Origin: Nipponacmea schrenckii
Lineage: Eukaryota; Mollusca; Gastropoda; Lottiidae
Direction: 5' to 3'
Assembly (NCBI GenBank): GCA_030562195.1
Contig: CM060203.1
Location: 3,982,208 to 4,046,207 of the forward strand
Length of the DNA stretch: 64,000 nt
How positions within the stretch are numbered: the first letter of the stretch is position 1; each line of letters opens with the position of its first letter. Of the stretch, positions 1 to 11,828 are shown piece by piece. The position numbers and the translations under genes are program-made. The notes beneath the pieces are model-generated. The model worked only from the letters and a program-made list of their open reading frames with translations. It had not been told where the DNA came from and searched no databases.

Positions 1-490
1 CTCTTTCTTATTGAACTAACGAGTTCTATGATTGAACTAATGGAATGAAATGGATATTTACATCATTCTATTCTCTATAATAAATAACTAATGGAAGGAA
101 ATTGATATTTACATCCTATTGTTCTCTTTCTTATTGAACTAACGAGTTCTTATGATTGAACTAATGGAATGAAATGGATATTTACATCATTCTATTCTCT
201 ATAATAAATAACTAATGGAAGGAAATTGATATTTACATCCTATTGTTCTCTACCTTATTGAACTAACGAGTTCTATGATTGAACTAATGGAATAAAATGG
301 ATATTTACATCCTTTACTGTTCTCTATAATAAATAACTAATGGAAGGAAATTGATATTTACATCCTATTGTTCTCTACCTTATTGAACTAACGAGTTCTA
401 CGATTGAACTAATGGAATGAAATGGATATTTACATCCTTTACTGTTCTCTATGTAATTGGACTGGCGAGATGAAATGGATATTTATATCC
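1..490. repeat. 124-bp tandem repeat, 4 copies, cut by left edge
   Basis: The motif GAACTAACGAGTTCT recurs at about positions 14, 137, 261 and 386, so the unit is 123-125 bp. Each unit contains two related halves, both carrying GATATTTACATC. The last copy decays around 440-490. The array continues beyond the left edge. No coding potential is seen. Confidence 0.85.
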
Positions 491-1773
491 TACTGTTACC
501 GTAATGAAGTTCTGTATGATATACAAGGTACAAGATGGAAATCATAAGGAACAATCGTTACTTATGTCAACATTAAGAGAAAATAGCTGTTTTTTTGAGC
601 ACTTAGCATAAATTATAACAAATAATGTTAATGCTTACTGGCTTGAAATTCCACAGAATACGCTGGAGGCGAATATTGTTAGAGCCGCGTGAATCAATCT
701 GAAAGTGATATACGAAACAACTCCGATCAATATTTAAATCAGATGGAAAACTAAGAATCTACTTTCAGAAGCTCTGATAATGTTTAGTGGGCGGAGATAT
801 TTAAACCCGTAAGCATCAAGACTATTAAAATTTATAGGGTCGAGATATTCCTATTGCATTTCATGCCAAATGTTATCACACTGTACATATATTTTTTTTG
901 TATTTAGATCACTTTCATTTTAGCAGATAAATATTAAAGATATCATGTGATTTTCAAACTTGTCAACCAACGAGCTTTTGCTGAGCTATGTTTGATTTTG
1001 TTGTGTAAATATGAACACACGTACAGCACTCGTGAATATATGAGTTCTGTCGTACAGGTCGAACTTCTCAGATTTTAACATCGTTTTGATTTTCTCCCGT
1101 CATCCCATCTATTACTTTTTCATAGTTTAGGCCGATAAACCAAATCAACACACAACATAGTAAATGTTAACATGAGATAAAAAGATCAAGTAAATGTCAA
1201 ACGACCTGATCATGATTGAATGGTTGTTAATATATAATAATATTGTAAGTTTAAACTAATTACTTAACTGTTGGCTCTTACAGAAATAGCCTACAAAATG
1301 TCAACCACGTAAAGTCATACGAAACTACTTCATATGGTTCTTACTTGAAAATAAAGGAATCTTTTCAAAACAGTGGCATTAGCTTTTTGTCTCATGTACA
1401 AGAAAGAAGAAATTTATAGAACATATAATAATTCAATATAAATAAAAAGAAAGACTAACAATAAATATAACATTTCACATATAATATAAATGTAGTTCTA
1501 ACAACATTTTATCTACCATTTACCCTTACTAGACAAACATAAATAACCCCATCCCTCTTTAGATCAATAATATAGAAACAATGTTTCTATGCCACCCCAC
1601 TAAAAAACAGACAGTATACAGTAAAGATCTGAACATAATATTCTATGTCCTTGTTTAGTAAAAACATATAAGATAAGAGTGTATATGTAAATATAAAACT
1701 TTGTGAAAATATATTTTATAAAAAAATTAAGTAAATGTAAAAAACTGTCCAATCCCTGTAGATAAACTTGGTA
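491..1773. other. AT-rich intergenic / 3' flank, nothing recognised
   Basis: No reading frame, RNA gene or clear repeat was recognised here. The right part must include the 3' UTR of the minus-strand ankyrin/SOCS gene. No canonical polyadenylation signal was found close to its stop. Confidence 0.5.
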
Positions 1774-2574
1774 TCAGGTGTCAAACTCTAAAAGTGAGAG
1801 ATAGGCCTGCATTGGTAGAGGTAGGATTCCTGACAGTCCTTGAAGCTTCCTGATAAAATCAGGCTTCAAGACTTGGCGGAGTCGATTTCGACATTGTTGT
1901 TGAAGAATCATTGGTCTAACGGCAAGATTCGATTTTTCAACAGTTTCATAAAATTTTTCAATGGTAAAAGTCTGGTATATTGCAGATCTTTGAAAATGGG
2001 CTCCAGCAAGGATTAACATTCTAACTATGCCAAGGTTATTGTTGATTAAAGCACAGAGTAATGGTGTCATGGTTTCCCCTTGTACTACCCCAGGTATGTC
2101 TAATTCACAATTATATTGAAGTAAAATTTTCACGCAGTTGTCATGGCCTTTGATTGTAGCATGAAGTAATGGTGTTTTATTTAAATAATCAATGGCATTC
2201 ACATCTGCTTGATATTTCAGTAGTGTTTTTATAAATTCTGGATGTCCACCTATTGCTGAAGCATGAAGTGGCGTCTGTCTGCGTTTGGTTGATGCATGGT
2301 TTACGTCTGCTCCGCTTTCAAGCAGAAGATCAATTATACTAGCATCTGGTGAATAAATGGCAGCCCAGATCAAGGGAGAGAATCCATTAAAATCCTGGTA
2401 GTTTGCATCTGCTTGATGTTCAAGTAATAATTTGACAATTTCAAAATATCCTAATCTAATAGCCCAGAATAAGGCACTTTGAATCTCATCAACTGTAATG
2501 GGGTATTTGTCGTTAAATTCATTGATAACTTGCTCTATTTCACCAGTTTTAACTTTCTCCAACAAACACATCAT
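1774..2574 (-). CDS. Ankyrin repeat and SOCS box (ASB-type) protein
   Basis: Complete single-exon reading frame of 266 codons, starting at a double Met. Seen: about five ankyrin repeats, roughly residues 30-60, 63-97, 98-131, 132-165 and 168-195, with the usual TPLH/TPLL and GADVN-like motifs. They are followed by a C-terminal SOCS box at about residues 219-262, with a BC-box (L224, C228, L232) and a Cul-box-like LPLP at 251-254. Family knowledge: ASB proteins use the SOCS box to bind elongin B/C and cullin 5 and the ankyrin repeats to choose a substrate for ubiquitination. The length fits the small ASBs (about 260-290 residues). I cannot say which vertebrate ASB is the orthologue. The gene is divergent from the CCDC177-like gene, with about 1.5 kb between the start codons. 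A noncoding 5' exon cannot be excluded. Confidence 0.9.
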   Translation of the reverse strand: MMCLLEKVKTGEIEQVINEFNDKYPITVDEIQSALFWAIRLGYFEIVKLLLEHQADANYQDFNGFSPLIWAAIYSPDASIIDLLLESGADVNHASTKRRQTPLHASAIGGHPEFIKTLLKYQADVNAIDYLNKTPLLHATIKGHDNCVKILLQYNCELDIPGVVQGETMTPLLCALINNNLGIVRMLILAGAHFQRSAIYQTFTIEKFYETVEKSNLAVRPMILQQQCRNRLRQVLKPDFIRKLQGLSGILPLPMQAYLSLLEFDT

Positions 2575-2884
2575 TTATTACCATTATATCAATTGTCACA
2601 TAAATTCGATTGTTATATTTTTTTCATCTAGTCTCCAGCCATCGTACGTCACCTTAAATTAAAAGTTTTTATAAAGAGAATTTTGAAAAAGTTTATCTAC
2701 CATAAAGAAAATAAAATACATATCATTTTCCAAATATAAGTTGTCATTGCTAGGCATGTTAATCACGACAAACATCATGTCAAGAGTGTCTCGCAGCAGG
2801 CCTAGTAGGCTAACTGTAGTAGTCCTATTGAGGAGTTTTAGTTTTACTTACCGTTGTCATTTTACAGCTTCAAAACAAACTGTT

Positions 2885-2892
2885 CACGTGAC
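2885..2892. promoter_or_regulatory. E-box CACGTGAC
   Basis: A palindromic CACGTG core with AC following, about 310 bp upstream of the ASB start codon. This is the type of site bound by USF/MITF/TFE bHLH-zip factors. It is a motif match only, and the function is inferred. Confidence 0.35.
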
Positions 2893-3294
2893 ACTTTTGT
2901 TTACATATTTTGTCAAAGTCACTACTGTAACATCGCCGTAGCTGCTTCTTTACAATGTTCTGGGAGAACTGCAGGGACAAGTTTTGAATTCAGACACACT
3001 TCGAGAAGAATAGAAAAGGACAACATTCGATAAAAGCCAACTTGAGGGTTTTATAAGGTTACAGCCGTTTGTTATTATATAAAATAGGTCAAGTTTGTCA
3101 GGTTCAGTAAAATGGCAGATTTTTAAATATTTAGTCAAAAGCTAAAAAAAAAAGCCGCATATATTTAAAGTTAGATGAACAATCCATTTCTTTTTTTTCA
3201 CAGAAATAAAATCATCTCCGTCCATTTTTAAAAAGCTGAATTTTAGAGAAAGAAAACATTTTTCGTTTCTCTGTATTCCAACCTTTACCAGAAC

Positions 3295-3308
3295 CCACTA
3301 GAGGGCGT
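3295..3308 (+). promoter_or_regulatory. CTCF-like motif CCACTAGAGGGCGT
   Basis: Matches the core of the bilaterian CTCF site (CCAC-N-AG-R-GGGC) at all core positions I can recall. It lies between two divergent genes, a common place for CTCF. It is a single motif match with no binding data. Confidence 0.4.
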
Positions 3309-4060
3309 GTTGTTTTAATGGTGGACAGACGCTATAAATTTTTAAGCAACCTACACTCTTTTTGACTTAAAAGGTATAAGATTTAGTTTATTTTTTGAAC
3401 CATTGCTCGCATTCAGTGCCAAATTGGTTTATCTTTTATATCAAGCATTGAAAGAAGCTAATTTATTCTCTGCCATCTTCGCATTTTGATTTCTCTCTGG
3501 TTGGCAAGTGTAAACAAAGTTCATGAATGAAGTAAAACAAGTATAATCTTGTCACTAACAAGCCGCGATGCTAATCTCTTTTTTGAGTTTAACCTTTTAA
3601 TTTTTTTTCAGCTTGACTTGAGGTAGGTTTGCAGTCTAGTAACTGGATGCTCTTCTTCACTCCACATGCTGTTATTTTGAGTTATTAGGTTTTATGTCTC
3701 AAATAATAATAAATAAGTATAATCTGAAGTAAAAAAATGTCTAAATAGGAACTCGCTGTAAGCAGAATAAATTAATAATTGATGATTTGTTCATGTAGGT
3801 TATGAATTACATAATTCAATGTAAATCCAGATTTGATATTTCAGTTTCCGTTTGAATTTGTACACAAATAGCTGTTGAAGGTTCATGTTAATATAAGCTT
3901 TATAAAAATTCTTTTTTCTTCTTCTTTTTTTCCAGATTACTGTTGTCATTAATTCCTTAGTTAAGTTTTATCTAATAAGTCCAAGTAGTTTCAAATTGAT
4001 TTCCAATTGATTTTCTCTTCATCACAATGCTACTTTCTTTTATTTAGATCTGCAAGTATA

Positions 4061-7000
4061 ATGTCTCGACCCGTACCTCCATTAGATTTATATAATTTTG
4101 AAGATAATCAATATGAAGAGAGTAAATATGTATTAACGAGTCCAAGATCTTTAGAGGCATGTTCCAGACTGGGTGTTAAACCAATAGATCTTCTCTATAA
4201 ACCACTCTCTGAGTATCAGGAAGAACTTCTACCAGAAGAAATCCCACTTCGAACCATTTTCAATATCTATGATGATCAAGAGCAATGCAGACAAAGTAAG
4301 TACAGTAGCCTATAGATAAATTGAGACACTCTGAAAGAGTTGTACCAAATATATATTGGCTAAAAGGATGGGTTGACAAACTCATAGTGAAGTTAACCGT
4401 CTTATTTATGGTATCCAAAGAATTATACAGAAACATACTTAATTACATTACTTTTATTACAGCCAAATTACAACTGTGTCGTAAAGAAAGGAGTAAGATT
4501 ATAGAAGAAGAGAGAGCCAATAGTCCAACCCGTGAGCGCAGTTCATCAAGACGTAGAGACTACTCTTTAGAAAGACCATCCAGTGCCAGATCTTCCAGTA
4601 GAAAACAGAAATGTATCCGAGTGACTAGATCTTATTCAGGTTTGTTTAATTGTGTGCTAGATTCATGAACAGGATTGTGATTTCAGTACTCTTTACCTCT
4701 GTTCATCAATATAACCATTTTGTTCATATTGTGATGTGAATTTTGTTTTCCTATTTATCTTATTAGAACCTTTATTAACTTTCTATAACAATAACTATTA
4801 TAACTTCAAAATCTAGATTACTACAAGTAATTTCTATTGGGCTGGACAACTAATTTTGATCTATATTCTATAATTAGATGATGATTTGAGTACAGAGAAG
4901 TTACAGAGAAAGAGAACAGCTTGGGCTACTAGTATAGGACATAAACGTCTAACCCATAATGAATTAGAAGCTAGGTTTGTTCAGTTTTTGCTTTTTTTTT
5001 TATACCTAGTGCCTTCAGCAAGTAGTGTCGGTTGAAAACTTTTGTCAGGTAATGTCCAAAATTAAACCCAACAGATACTTAAAGAGATTTTTTTGTTTGT
5101 CATAAATTGTATACGTATGGAGACTATTAAAGCAAAATCTAGAGAAATATGTCCCTTTACTTGTTTCTACAAGTCTTAAATATAAAACTCCAGCCTTTGA
5201 TTATTTAACCTCTTCAACAAGTTAAAAGTTTTACACTTGTATGAAAAATGTATTTTTGATATATTTTTAGAGCTAAAGAACTACATGAAGAAAGTGTTAG
5301 GTTACGTAAAGTTTTATTGGCTAGGAAAACAGGCAAATCTCCTTCAAGGTAAGTAACAAGGGTAAATACCATACACTTGTTTATAAGCCAGCTTTGTTCA
5401 CTAGGAGATTCATAAGTTCTGTCTAGCTGTTTTTATATTAAATGAGCATATACTGCAACTTTGTAAGCATATTATATAAAAGTTATGAGGTTGAAAACAG
5501 AATTTTGAGACCATGAGCATAGTTTTAAGTCTTTTATTAAAGATGTTATATATATCATGTTCCATATGAAGAAAAAGGATGTTTTAAACCCTACTTTAAA
5601 AGTCTTTTCATCATAAAGTTTTAATGTTTTCTTTGAATTTATAATTAATTATTTCTAGAGAGAGTAGAAGTAGAAATAAAATAAGAATTACCTCCCCTAG
5701 ACAAGAAGGTTCAAACAGAAGTTTATCACACTCATCATTGGATCCAGCACAAAGGCGTTCACATTCAGCTTCTAGATTACAGTGTTCATTGTCAGCCACA
5801 AGACCTGGGCGTTCACTTTCAGCCACAAGAGCTCAACGTTCACTCTCTACAACTAGACCCCAGCGCTCAGTTTCAGCTTCAAGACTAAACTATTCCACAG
5901 AGTTTGGTATTCCAAGAAGGGTATGCAAACATTTTTTTTAAACACAATGAATAAAAAATAATAATTGCAGTTGAACATTTCAGCTGTTAATTAAGATTTA
6001 TTTCCATAAAATAGCTCATTGGATCTTTCTTACAGATAGATTGACAAACTGTCCTCCAGACACATATCATCAAACCATGTATGTATGTTAGAATTCAAAC
6101 AAGGCTGGCAAAAATTTTTATAAAAGGGCCCTGAAACAAAATTATAGACAAAAGAGTTGGTCAGACAGCCAAATAAACAGTTCTTCTTCAGATTCTCCTA
6201 TTCACCTTGCAGGATCAGAAGATACTAGATATAATGGAAGCCAAACGTGAAGAAGAAAAGGCTTTGAATAGATTACAACATAGAGCCATATTGGACTGGG
6301 ATAAAGAGAGGCTACTGGAGAAAAAATCACGAAATGATGCTGAAAATAGACGTAGAAAATTATTAGCTGAAGAAAGCCGAATACATCAAAATAAACTGGT
6401 AAACTTTCAAGTTTTTAAGTCTATATTTGTTGTCTTAAATCATTCTTTTCTTCACAAACAATATTATATAAAATTCTCTAAGATGAAAGAGACTATTGTC
6501 AGTTTTACTGGCTTTGTAACTAAAAGGCTGAGGTTAATATGAAATGATTTATTTTAAGAAATCAAAACAGGAAATGAAAAAGGGTTTAGATAATGAAGAA
6601 GAAGAATTAAGGAAAGAAACATTGAAACAGAAAAATCTGAAATGGAAATCCTCCTTTTTACGGCAACATTTAACTAAGGTATGTAACTCTTTTTGATTAG
6701 AACAATAATTACTATGGTCAAATTAAGGAGAAGTTTAATTGATATACCTTGTTGAATAATGCATATAGATATTTTTTTAAATTGTAAATTAATATACTTT
6801 TATTTCAGGAACAGAAAGCAGCAGATAGAAAAGTATTCAACCAGTTAAAAAGACGTACACAGGTAGACATCTTTTAATTTGAAATTATTTTCATTTTTTG
6901 GTCACTGATTGATATTTAGTGCAGAATTTTTCATTCTGTCCTCTCAAGCTTAAAGCTGAAAATATTTCTTGATTTTTATTCTGGGTACTGTGATACTGGT

Positions 7001-10000
7001 ATAACAAACACTTAGAATTATAGTTATTTTGTGTATGACAATTTTCAGGATAGTTGAAACTGAGATAATAGGCATTAAAACTTGATGTGATATCTTTTGT
7101 TTCAGAAAAAGAATCTAGAATTAAAAGAATTAGAAACAGATGCTTATATTGACAGACTGATACGAAAACAGAATCATCACTTAAATAAATCTCAGAAATA
7201 TAGAGACAGCAGTTTAGAACATAGAAACAAGGTAAATCTACTATTTTGTTTCTAATAGAAGGGTTGAAACACTGACCCTCGAGTATAAAGACAATAGAAA
7301 CAAAATAGGTTTTTGGTGTAACAGTGAAGGGATGGGGTGTGTCTAGAACAGAAAACACTGACCCTGTAGTCATTTCCTAAATAAATCATTGAATATTAGA
7401 GAAAAATCCAGTCAAACCATAGAAACAGTGTTGGTCTATATTCCATAATGGTAGAAGATTTGATGTTTTTTAACTCATGGAAACAGCTTTGTGACAGGGT
7501 GGCATAGCCTCATAGGTGTTTTAGTCTTCCCTATTTACATTAGGATGTCAGTTTTACCATTACCATTTTCATTTATAGAATTTAATGATGAACAACCGAA
7601 ATGAGAGGAAATTTCACAAAACAAGCAAGAATCTTCTTGAACATGAATTAGTGTGAGTTATAAAAATTTTTTTTCTTTTAAATAAAACTGTTGGGTTTCT
7701 ATTTTTTACAAGATCTTTAGATCTTTTTGCCATTTGTTTATCTTCTGATTGTTTGTTTTTCTAAAAGCTTTTAGTTCTTAAACACAGAGTAATGAATTTT
7801 ATAGGAAACGGTTTTAGTTCTTAAACACAGAGTAATGAATTTTATAGGAAACAGTATCCAGGGATTGAATGATGAGTTAAATGTTTATTGTATTGAATTA
7901 TATTTTCACAATTCGATTTGTTTACTACTGTATTTGTTGTTAGTTCAAGACTGTTTGTTATTGTTAGTCGTTTATTTATTGACTGTTTGTTATTGTTAGT
8001 CGTTTATTTATTGACTGTTTGTTATTGTTAGTTGTTTATTTATTGACTGTTTGTTATTGTTAGTCGTTTATTTATTGACTGTTTGTTATTGTTAGTCGTT
8101 TATTTATTGACTGTTTGTTATTGTTAGTTCAAGACTGTTTATTTATTGACTGTTTGTTATTGTTAGTCGTTTATTTATTGACTGTTTGTTATTGTTAGTT
8201 GTTTATTTATTGACTGTTTGTTATTGTTAATTGTTTATTTATTGACTGTTTGTTATTGGTAATTTTTATTTGTTTACTGTTTGTTTACAGCGATGATCTC
8301 AATAAATCCAGGATGATGGATGACTTACGACATTCCCGAGCTAAGTCTAATTATAGTAAATATTTAGACAGTCAGTATCGAGCTATCAGTCTCTTACAGT
8401 ATGTATTTTACATATGTTATCATAATCTGATATATTACTTCAAACTTTACGTCATTACCTTTTGGCCTAAGTGTTACTAAAATACGGTCGAGTTGTACAA
8501 AGAAGGAAAATACTTATCCCTTGAATGTTTGGTGGTATCATGTGGGTCATAGAAACATTGTAGAATATTCACCATTATCTTGATTGACTGATTTATGGTG
8601 CAGCATTGTATAGATATCTAAATTTATGTGAAATTTGGATCTCTAACATGGTGAAAATTCAAAAACTAGGGACCCAAAAGTGGGTCCAAGCAGATCCCAT
8701 AAAAAGTGAAGAAAAATAAGATAAAGACTTTATATTTAGCCCGCAACCCATCCATAAAATATACACGATAAATGGGTAGGGATCAAAGGACGAAGTTGCT
8801 TGTTTCTATGATCCTTTTTCTGACTGACTTATCTGGTCAACCTTTAATATGCCTTAAAGACATTGAGATGAAAGTTCCTGTTAATAAATTTCAGGGAGGC
8901 TAGAGAGAATCGACATGCTAAAGCCCAGGAATCTGTACAGAAAATGGAAGAAGAACTTGAATCCTGGAGAAAACAAACTCTTAAAGAAAGAAAAAAGGTA
9001 GAGTGTGTTACTGTGTTGCTTGTTTTTAAAGGGTTTGATTTAGGAAATTGTCAACTAGCCTTATAAACACATACAAAACTTCTCTATAGCAAAATTTTCA
9101 TACTCCTAAAATCTCCAAATAAGTTTTTGAAATCTGTCATGATGAAATAGCTGCTATTGGAAGAACATTGATAATTAGAGTCAAAGTATTGCAGTGTTAT
9201 TTGGTCAAGAATCTGACCCATTATAGAAAGGCATTTAGTTTTTGGGATGGGACCAAGGATCCCATGTCAATGATTCAAGTTGAAGGAACCCGCATGAACA
9301 AATATCTAGCTGTTGTTATGGAACAATAAACTAAGGCAGTGTTCACTTTAAAGATCTCTCAGATTGGCCACTTTTATATCTAAAATACTTAAATTTGTGG
9401 CATAGTCTCTACTTGTGACCTAGGCCAGTGCTTCTATAGGAGAGCATCTCTTATAACACCCTTAACAAAATCTCTATTTTATAACTACAGGCTGATAAAT
9501 ATGCTGATAATGTAGTTAATAGAGTCAATCAATTAAAATCATTGAAAGCTCACAATAATAGATTAAGTAAAGAACTTGAACATCAACAGAATAGACAAAG
9601 GTATGTACAGTATAATACTTTCCTTTTGGGAAGTCAGAAGTTTCCTTAGTATGTCTTTAATTAGTAACATATTTGGCAAATTTTAGCATTTCCTATTCAA
9701 CAAACTGTTAGTGCAAGTTATAGAGTCTATCTTAAGTCATGTTCACAACTTACCCTATCTGATATAAAGAGAAAAAGAAATATTTGTCATGTCTCTGAAA
9801 GAACTATATTTGAGTTGTATTACTATTTCTATCTCAGAGTGGAAGCAGAAGACGAGGCATGGAGAAAAGGTACAGAAATAGACGTAAAATACAAAAATAG
9901 AAAGTGTGATTTGATTCAGAGAGAGAAAGATTTTGCTGTACAACAGGTCAGTTACCCTTCTCCCTTTTTATATGCCCACATTATAATGTGGTCGTATATT

Positions 10001-11711
10001 GTCGTCACCCCTGTCCGTCCGTCGGTCCGTCCGTCGGTCCACAATTGCTTGTGAACGCAATAGAGGCTACAGTTTTTGTCGGATTTGAATGAAACTTGCT
10101 GTGATCATTTATATTGATGAGATCTCGGACAAGTTCGAAATTGGCAATTTTTCGATGAACGGTTTTTGAGTTATTGCACTTGACTTAGCAAAAACGCGTC
10201 AAAATTGGATTGTGAACGCGATAGAGACTAAAGTTTTCATCGGATTTAAATGAAACTTTCTGTGATCATTAATATTGATGAGATCTTGGACAAGTTCGAA
10301 ATTGGCGATTTTTTGATGAACGGTTTTTGAGTTATTGCACTTGACTTAGCCAAAACGCGTCAAAATTGGCTTGTGAACGCGATAGAGACTACAGTTTTCA
10401 TCGGATTTAAATGAAACTTTCTGTGATCATTTATATTGATGAGATCTTGGACAGTTTCGAAATTGGCGATTTTTCGATGAATGGTTTTTGAGTTATTGCA
10501 CTTGACTTAGCCAAAACGCGTCAAAATTGGCTTGTGAACGCGATAGAGACTACAGTTATCATAAGATTTAAATGAAACTTGCTGTGATCATTTATATTGA
10601 TGAGATCTTGGACAAGTTCGAAATTGGTGATTTTTCGATGAATGGTTTTTGAGTTATTGCACTTGACTTAGTCAAAACGCCTCAAAATTGGCTTGTGAAC
10701 GCGATAGAGATCACAATTTCCATTTGATTTGAATGAAATTTGGTGTTATCATTTATATTGATCTTGGACAAGTTTGATCGTGACTATTTTTGGGTGAACG
10801 CTTTTTGAGTTATTGGCCTTGACTAAGTCAAATTGCGTCGAAATAGACTTGTGAACACGATAGAGACAACAGTTTTCATCTGATTGGAATGAAATTTGGT
10901 GTGATCATTGAAGTTGATGTCATCTTGGTCAAGTTCGAAATTAACATTTTTGAGTTATTGCACTTGACTTAGTCAAAACGCAGCTTGTGATTGCGATAGA
11001 CAATACAGTTTTCATCTGATTCTAATGAAATGTGGTGTGAACATTTATGTTGACGAGAACATGAATTAGACCTTAATAATCTTAGAGTTTTTGCCTGTGT
11101 TAAAACAGAAAATATATTTTTTGCTAGGCAACCACTTGTTCTAGACTCTAGTTACAGATAGAGAGAAGGGTTGTAGAGAATCATAAGTTTAATCTTAACT
11201 CTATACACAAGGACATAGTCCTGTCTAGCATTCAGTCCATGGAGGCAATACAATATATGAAACCCTAAAAAACAACACACATAAACTCAAATATCATGTT
11301 GTTATTGGAAATTATCAGTTTGTTATTCAAGAGTATGGTATAAGTCTTAAAGCTATATATCCAAAAAGCAGACAGACCTTTTAGTATTTGTTTTTTACAA
11401 TTATGATGTCACATTTAACACTTGTTCCATCATTATGTTTCTGCCCATATTATATCAGTGTCTATAGACTCTTTATTGGTGTTCAATATAATATGCTGTA
11501 ATTCTGGAGGAGTACTTTGTAATTCTAAATTTTCAAATTTCAGATGCGAGCTACAGCAAAAGTCACACAACAACTCCGTGATTCTATACGTAAAAAATAT
11601 GACACCGATACATTTGATAAGAAAGTTTTACAAGCTCAGATCCATGCTAACCTAGGAAAAGGAACACCAATGAAAGCTTTGAAGAACAGATCTAGTGTTG
11701 AACTTTGTTAA
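4061..11711 (+). CDS. CCDC177: Coiled-coil domain-containing protein 177 orthologue, 15 coding exons
   Basis: Exons read by eye, all with AG/GT borders and compatible phases: 4061-4295, 4463-4639, 4878-4974, 5271-5348, 5659-5920, 6213-6398, 6559-6678, 6809-6862, 7106-7231, 7579-7652, 8291-8398, 8895-8997, 9491-9600, 9838-9946, 11544-11711. They sum to 2007 bases, or 668 residues plus stop; the human protein is about 700. The N-terminus carries the family signature: LDLYNFE at residues 8-14 and YVLTSPRSLEAC at 23-34, then a KLQLCRKER block. Exon 5 encodes a Ser/Arg-rich stretch of about 10-residue repeats. Exons 6-14 encode highly charged Lys/Glu/Arg coiled coil. The end (DTFDKKVLQAQIHANL) matches the conserved C-terminus of CCDC177. 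The biochemical function of the family is not known to me. The start is MSRPV; the frame is open a little upstream, but an acceptor AG lies at 4046-4047. Introns 10 and 14 carry tandem arrays. Confidence 0.93.
7769..7854. repeat. 43-bp direct duplication in CCDC177 intron 10
   Basis: Two adjacent, almost identical copies of a 43-bp unit beginning TTTTAGTTCTTAAACACAG. They lie just upstream of the 32-bp array in the same intron. Confidence 0.8.
7930..8276. repeat. 32-bp tandem array abutting the exon 11 splice acceptor
   Basis: About ten copies of a 32-bp unit built from GACTGTTTGTTATTGTTAG plus TCGTTTATTTATT, with small variants. The array runs directly into the real 3' splice site of exon 11, whose tract ends GTTTGTTTACAG at 8290. 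Each unit contains a branchpoint-like TTGAC, a T-rich tract and a TTAG. Confidence 0.85.
9976..11070. repeat. 161-bp repeat array inside CCDC177 intron 14
   Basis: About seven head-to-tail copies of a 155-162 bp unit, marked by CTTGTGAACGCGATAGAGAC at about 10048, 10208, 10370, 10531, 10691, 10847 and 10983. The first four are close to one another and the last three diverged and shortened. The array is preceded by a perfect 16-bp palindrome (9976-9991) and a GTCCGTCC-rich stretch (about 10010-10040). The whole looks like a dispersed repeat with internal tandem units. I cannot assign a transposon class. Confidence 0.8.
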
Positions 11712-11822
11712 TATTGTGTTTTACTGTCATAAAAGCTTTATTTCAAGTGACAAGCAATGTCAAACTTCCCCTTATTTTGGAAATAAGCTTTTCCAATCTT
11801 TCACATACTGTATCAAATTGAA

Positions 11823-11828
11823 AATAAA
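11823..11828 (+). promoter_or_regulatory. Polyadenylation signal AATAAA (CCDC177)
   Basis: A canonical hexamer 112 bases after the stop codon of the CCDC177-like gene, the first such hexamer downstream of it. Confidence 0.5.

Larger units (their letters stand above)
2575..4047. promoter_or_regulatory. Divergent intergenic region (ASB / CCDC177)
   Basis: About 1.5 kb between two genes that point away from each other, so both promoters probably lie here. A T-rich tract ending in CCAG near 3935 and another AG at 4046-4047 look like 3' splice sites, so the plus-strand gene probably has a noncoding 5' exon in this region. No TATA box was assigned. Confidence 0.55.

Noticed and set aside
6036..6078. 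Possible extra CCDC177 exon between exons 5 and 6 (AG/GT borders present)
   Set aside because: In the required phase the third codon is a stop; joining exon 5 directly to 6213 keeps the conserved protein.
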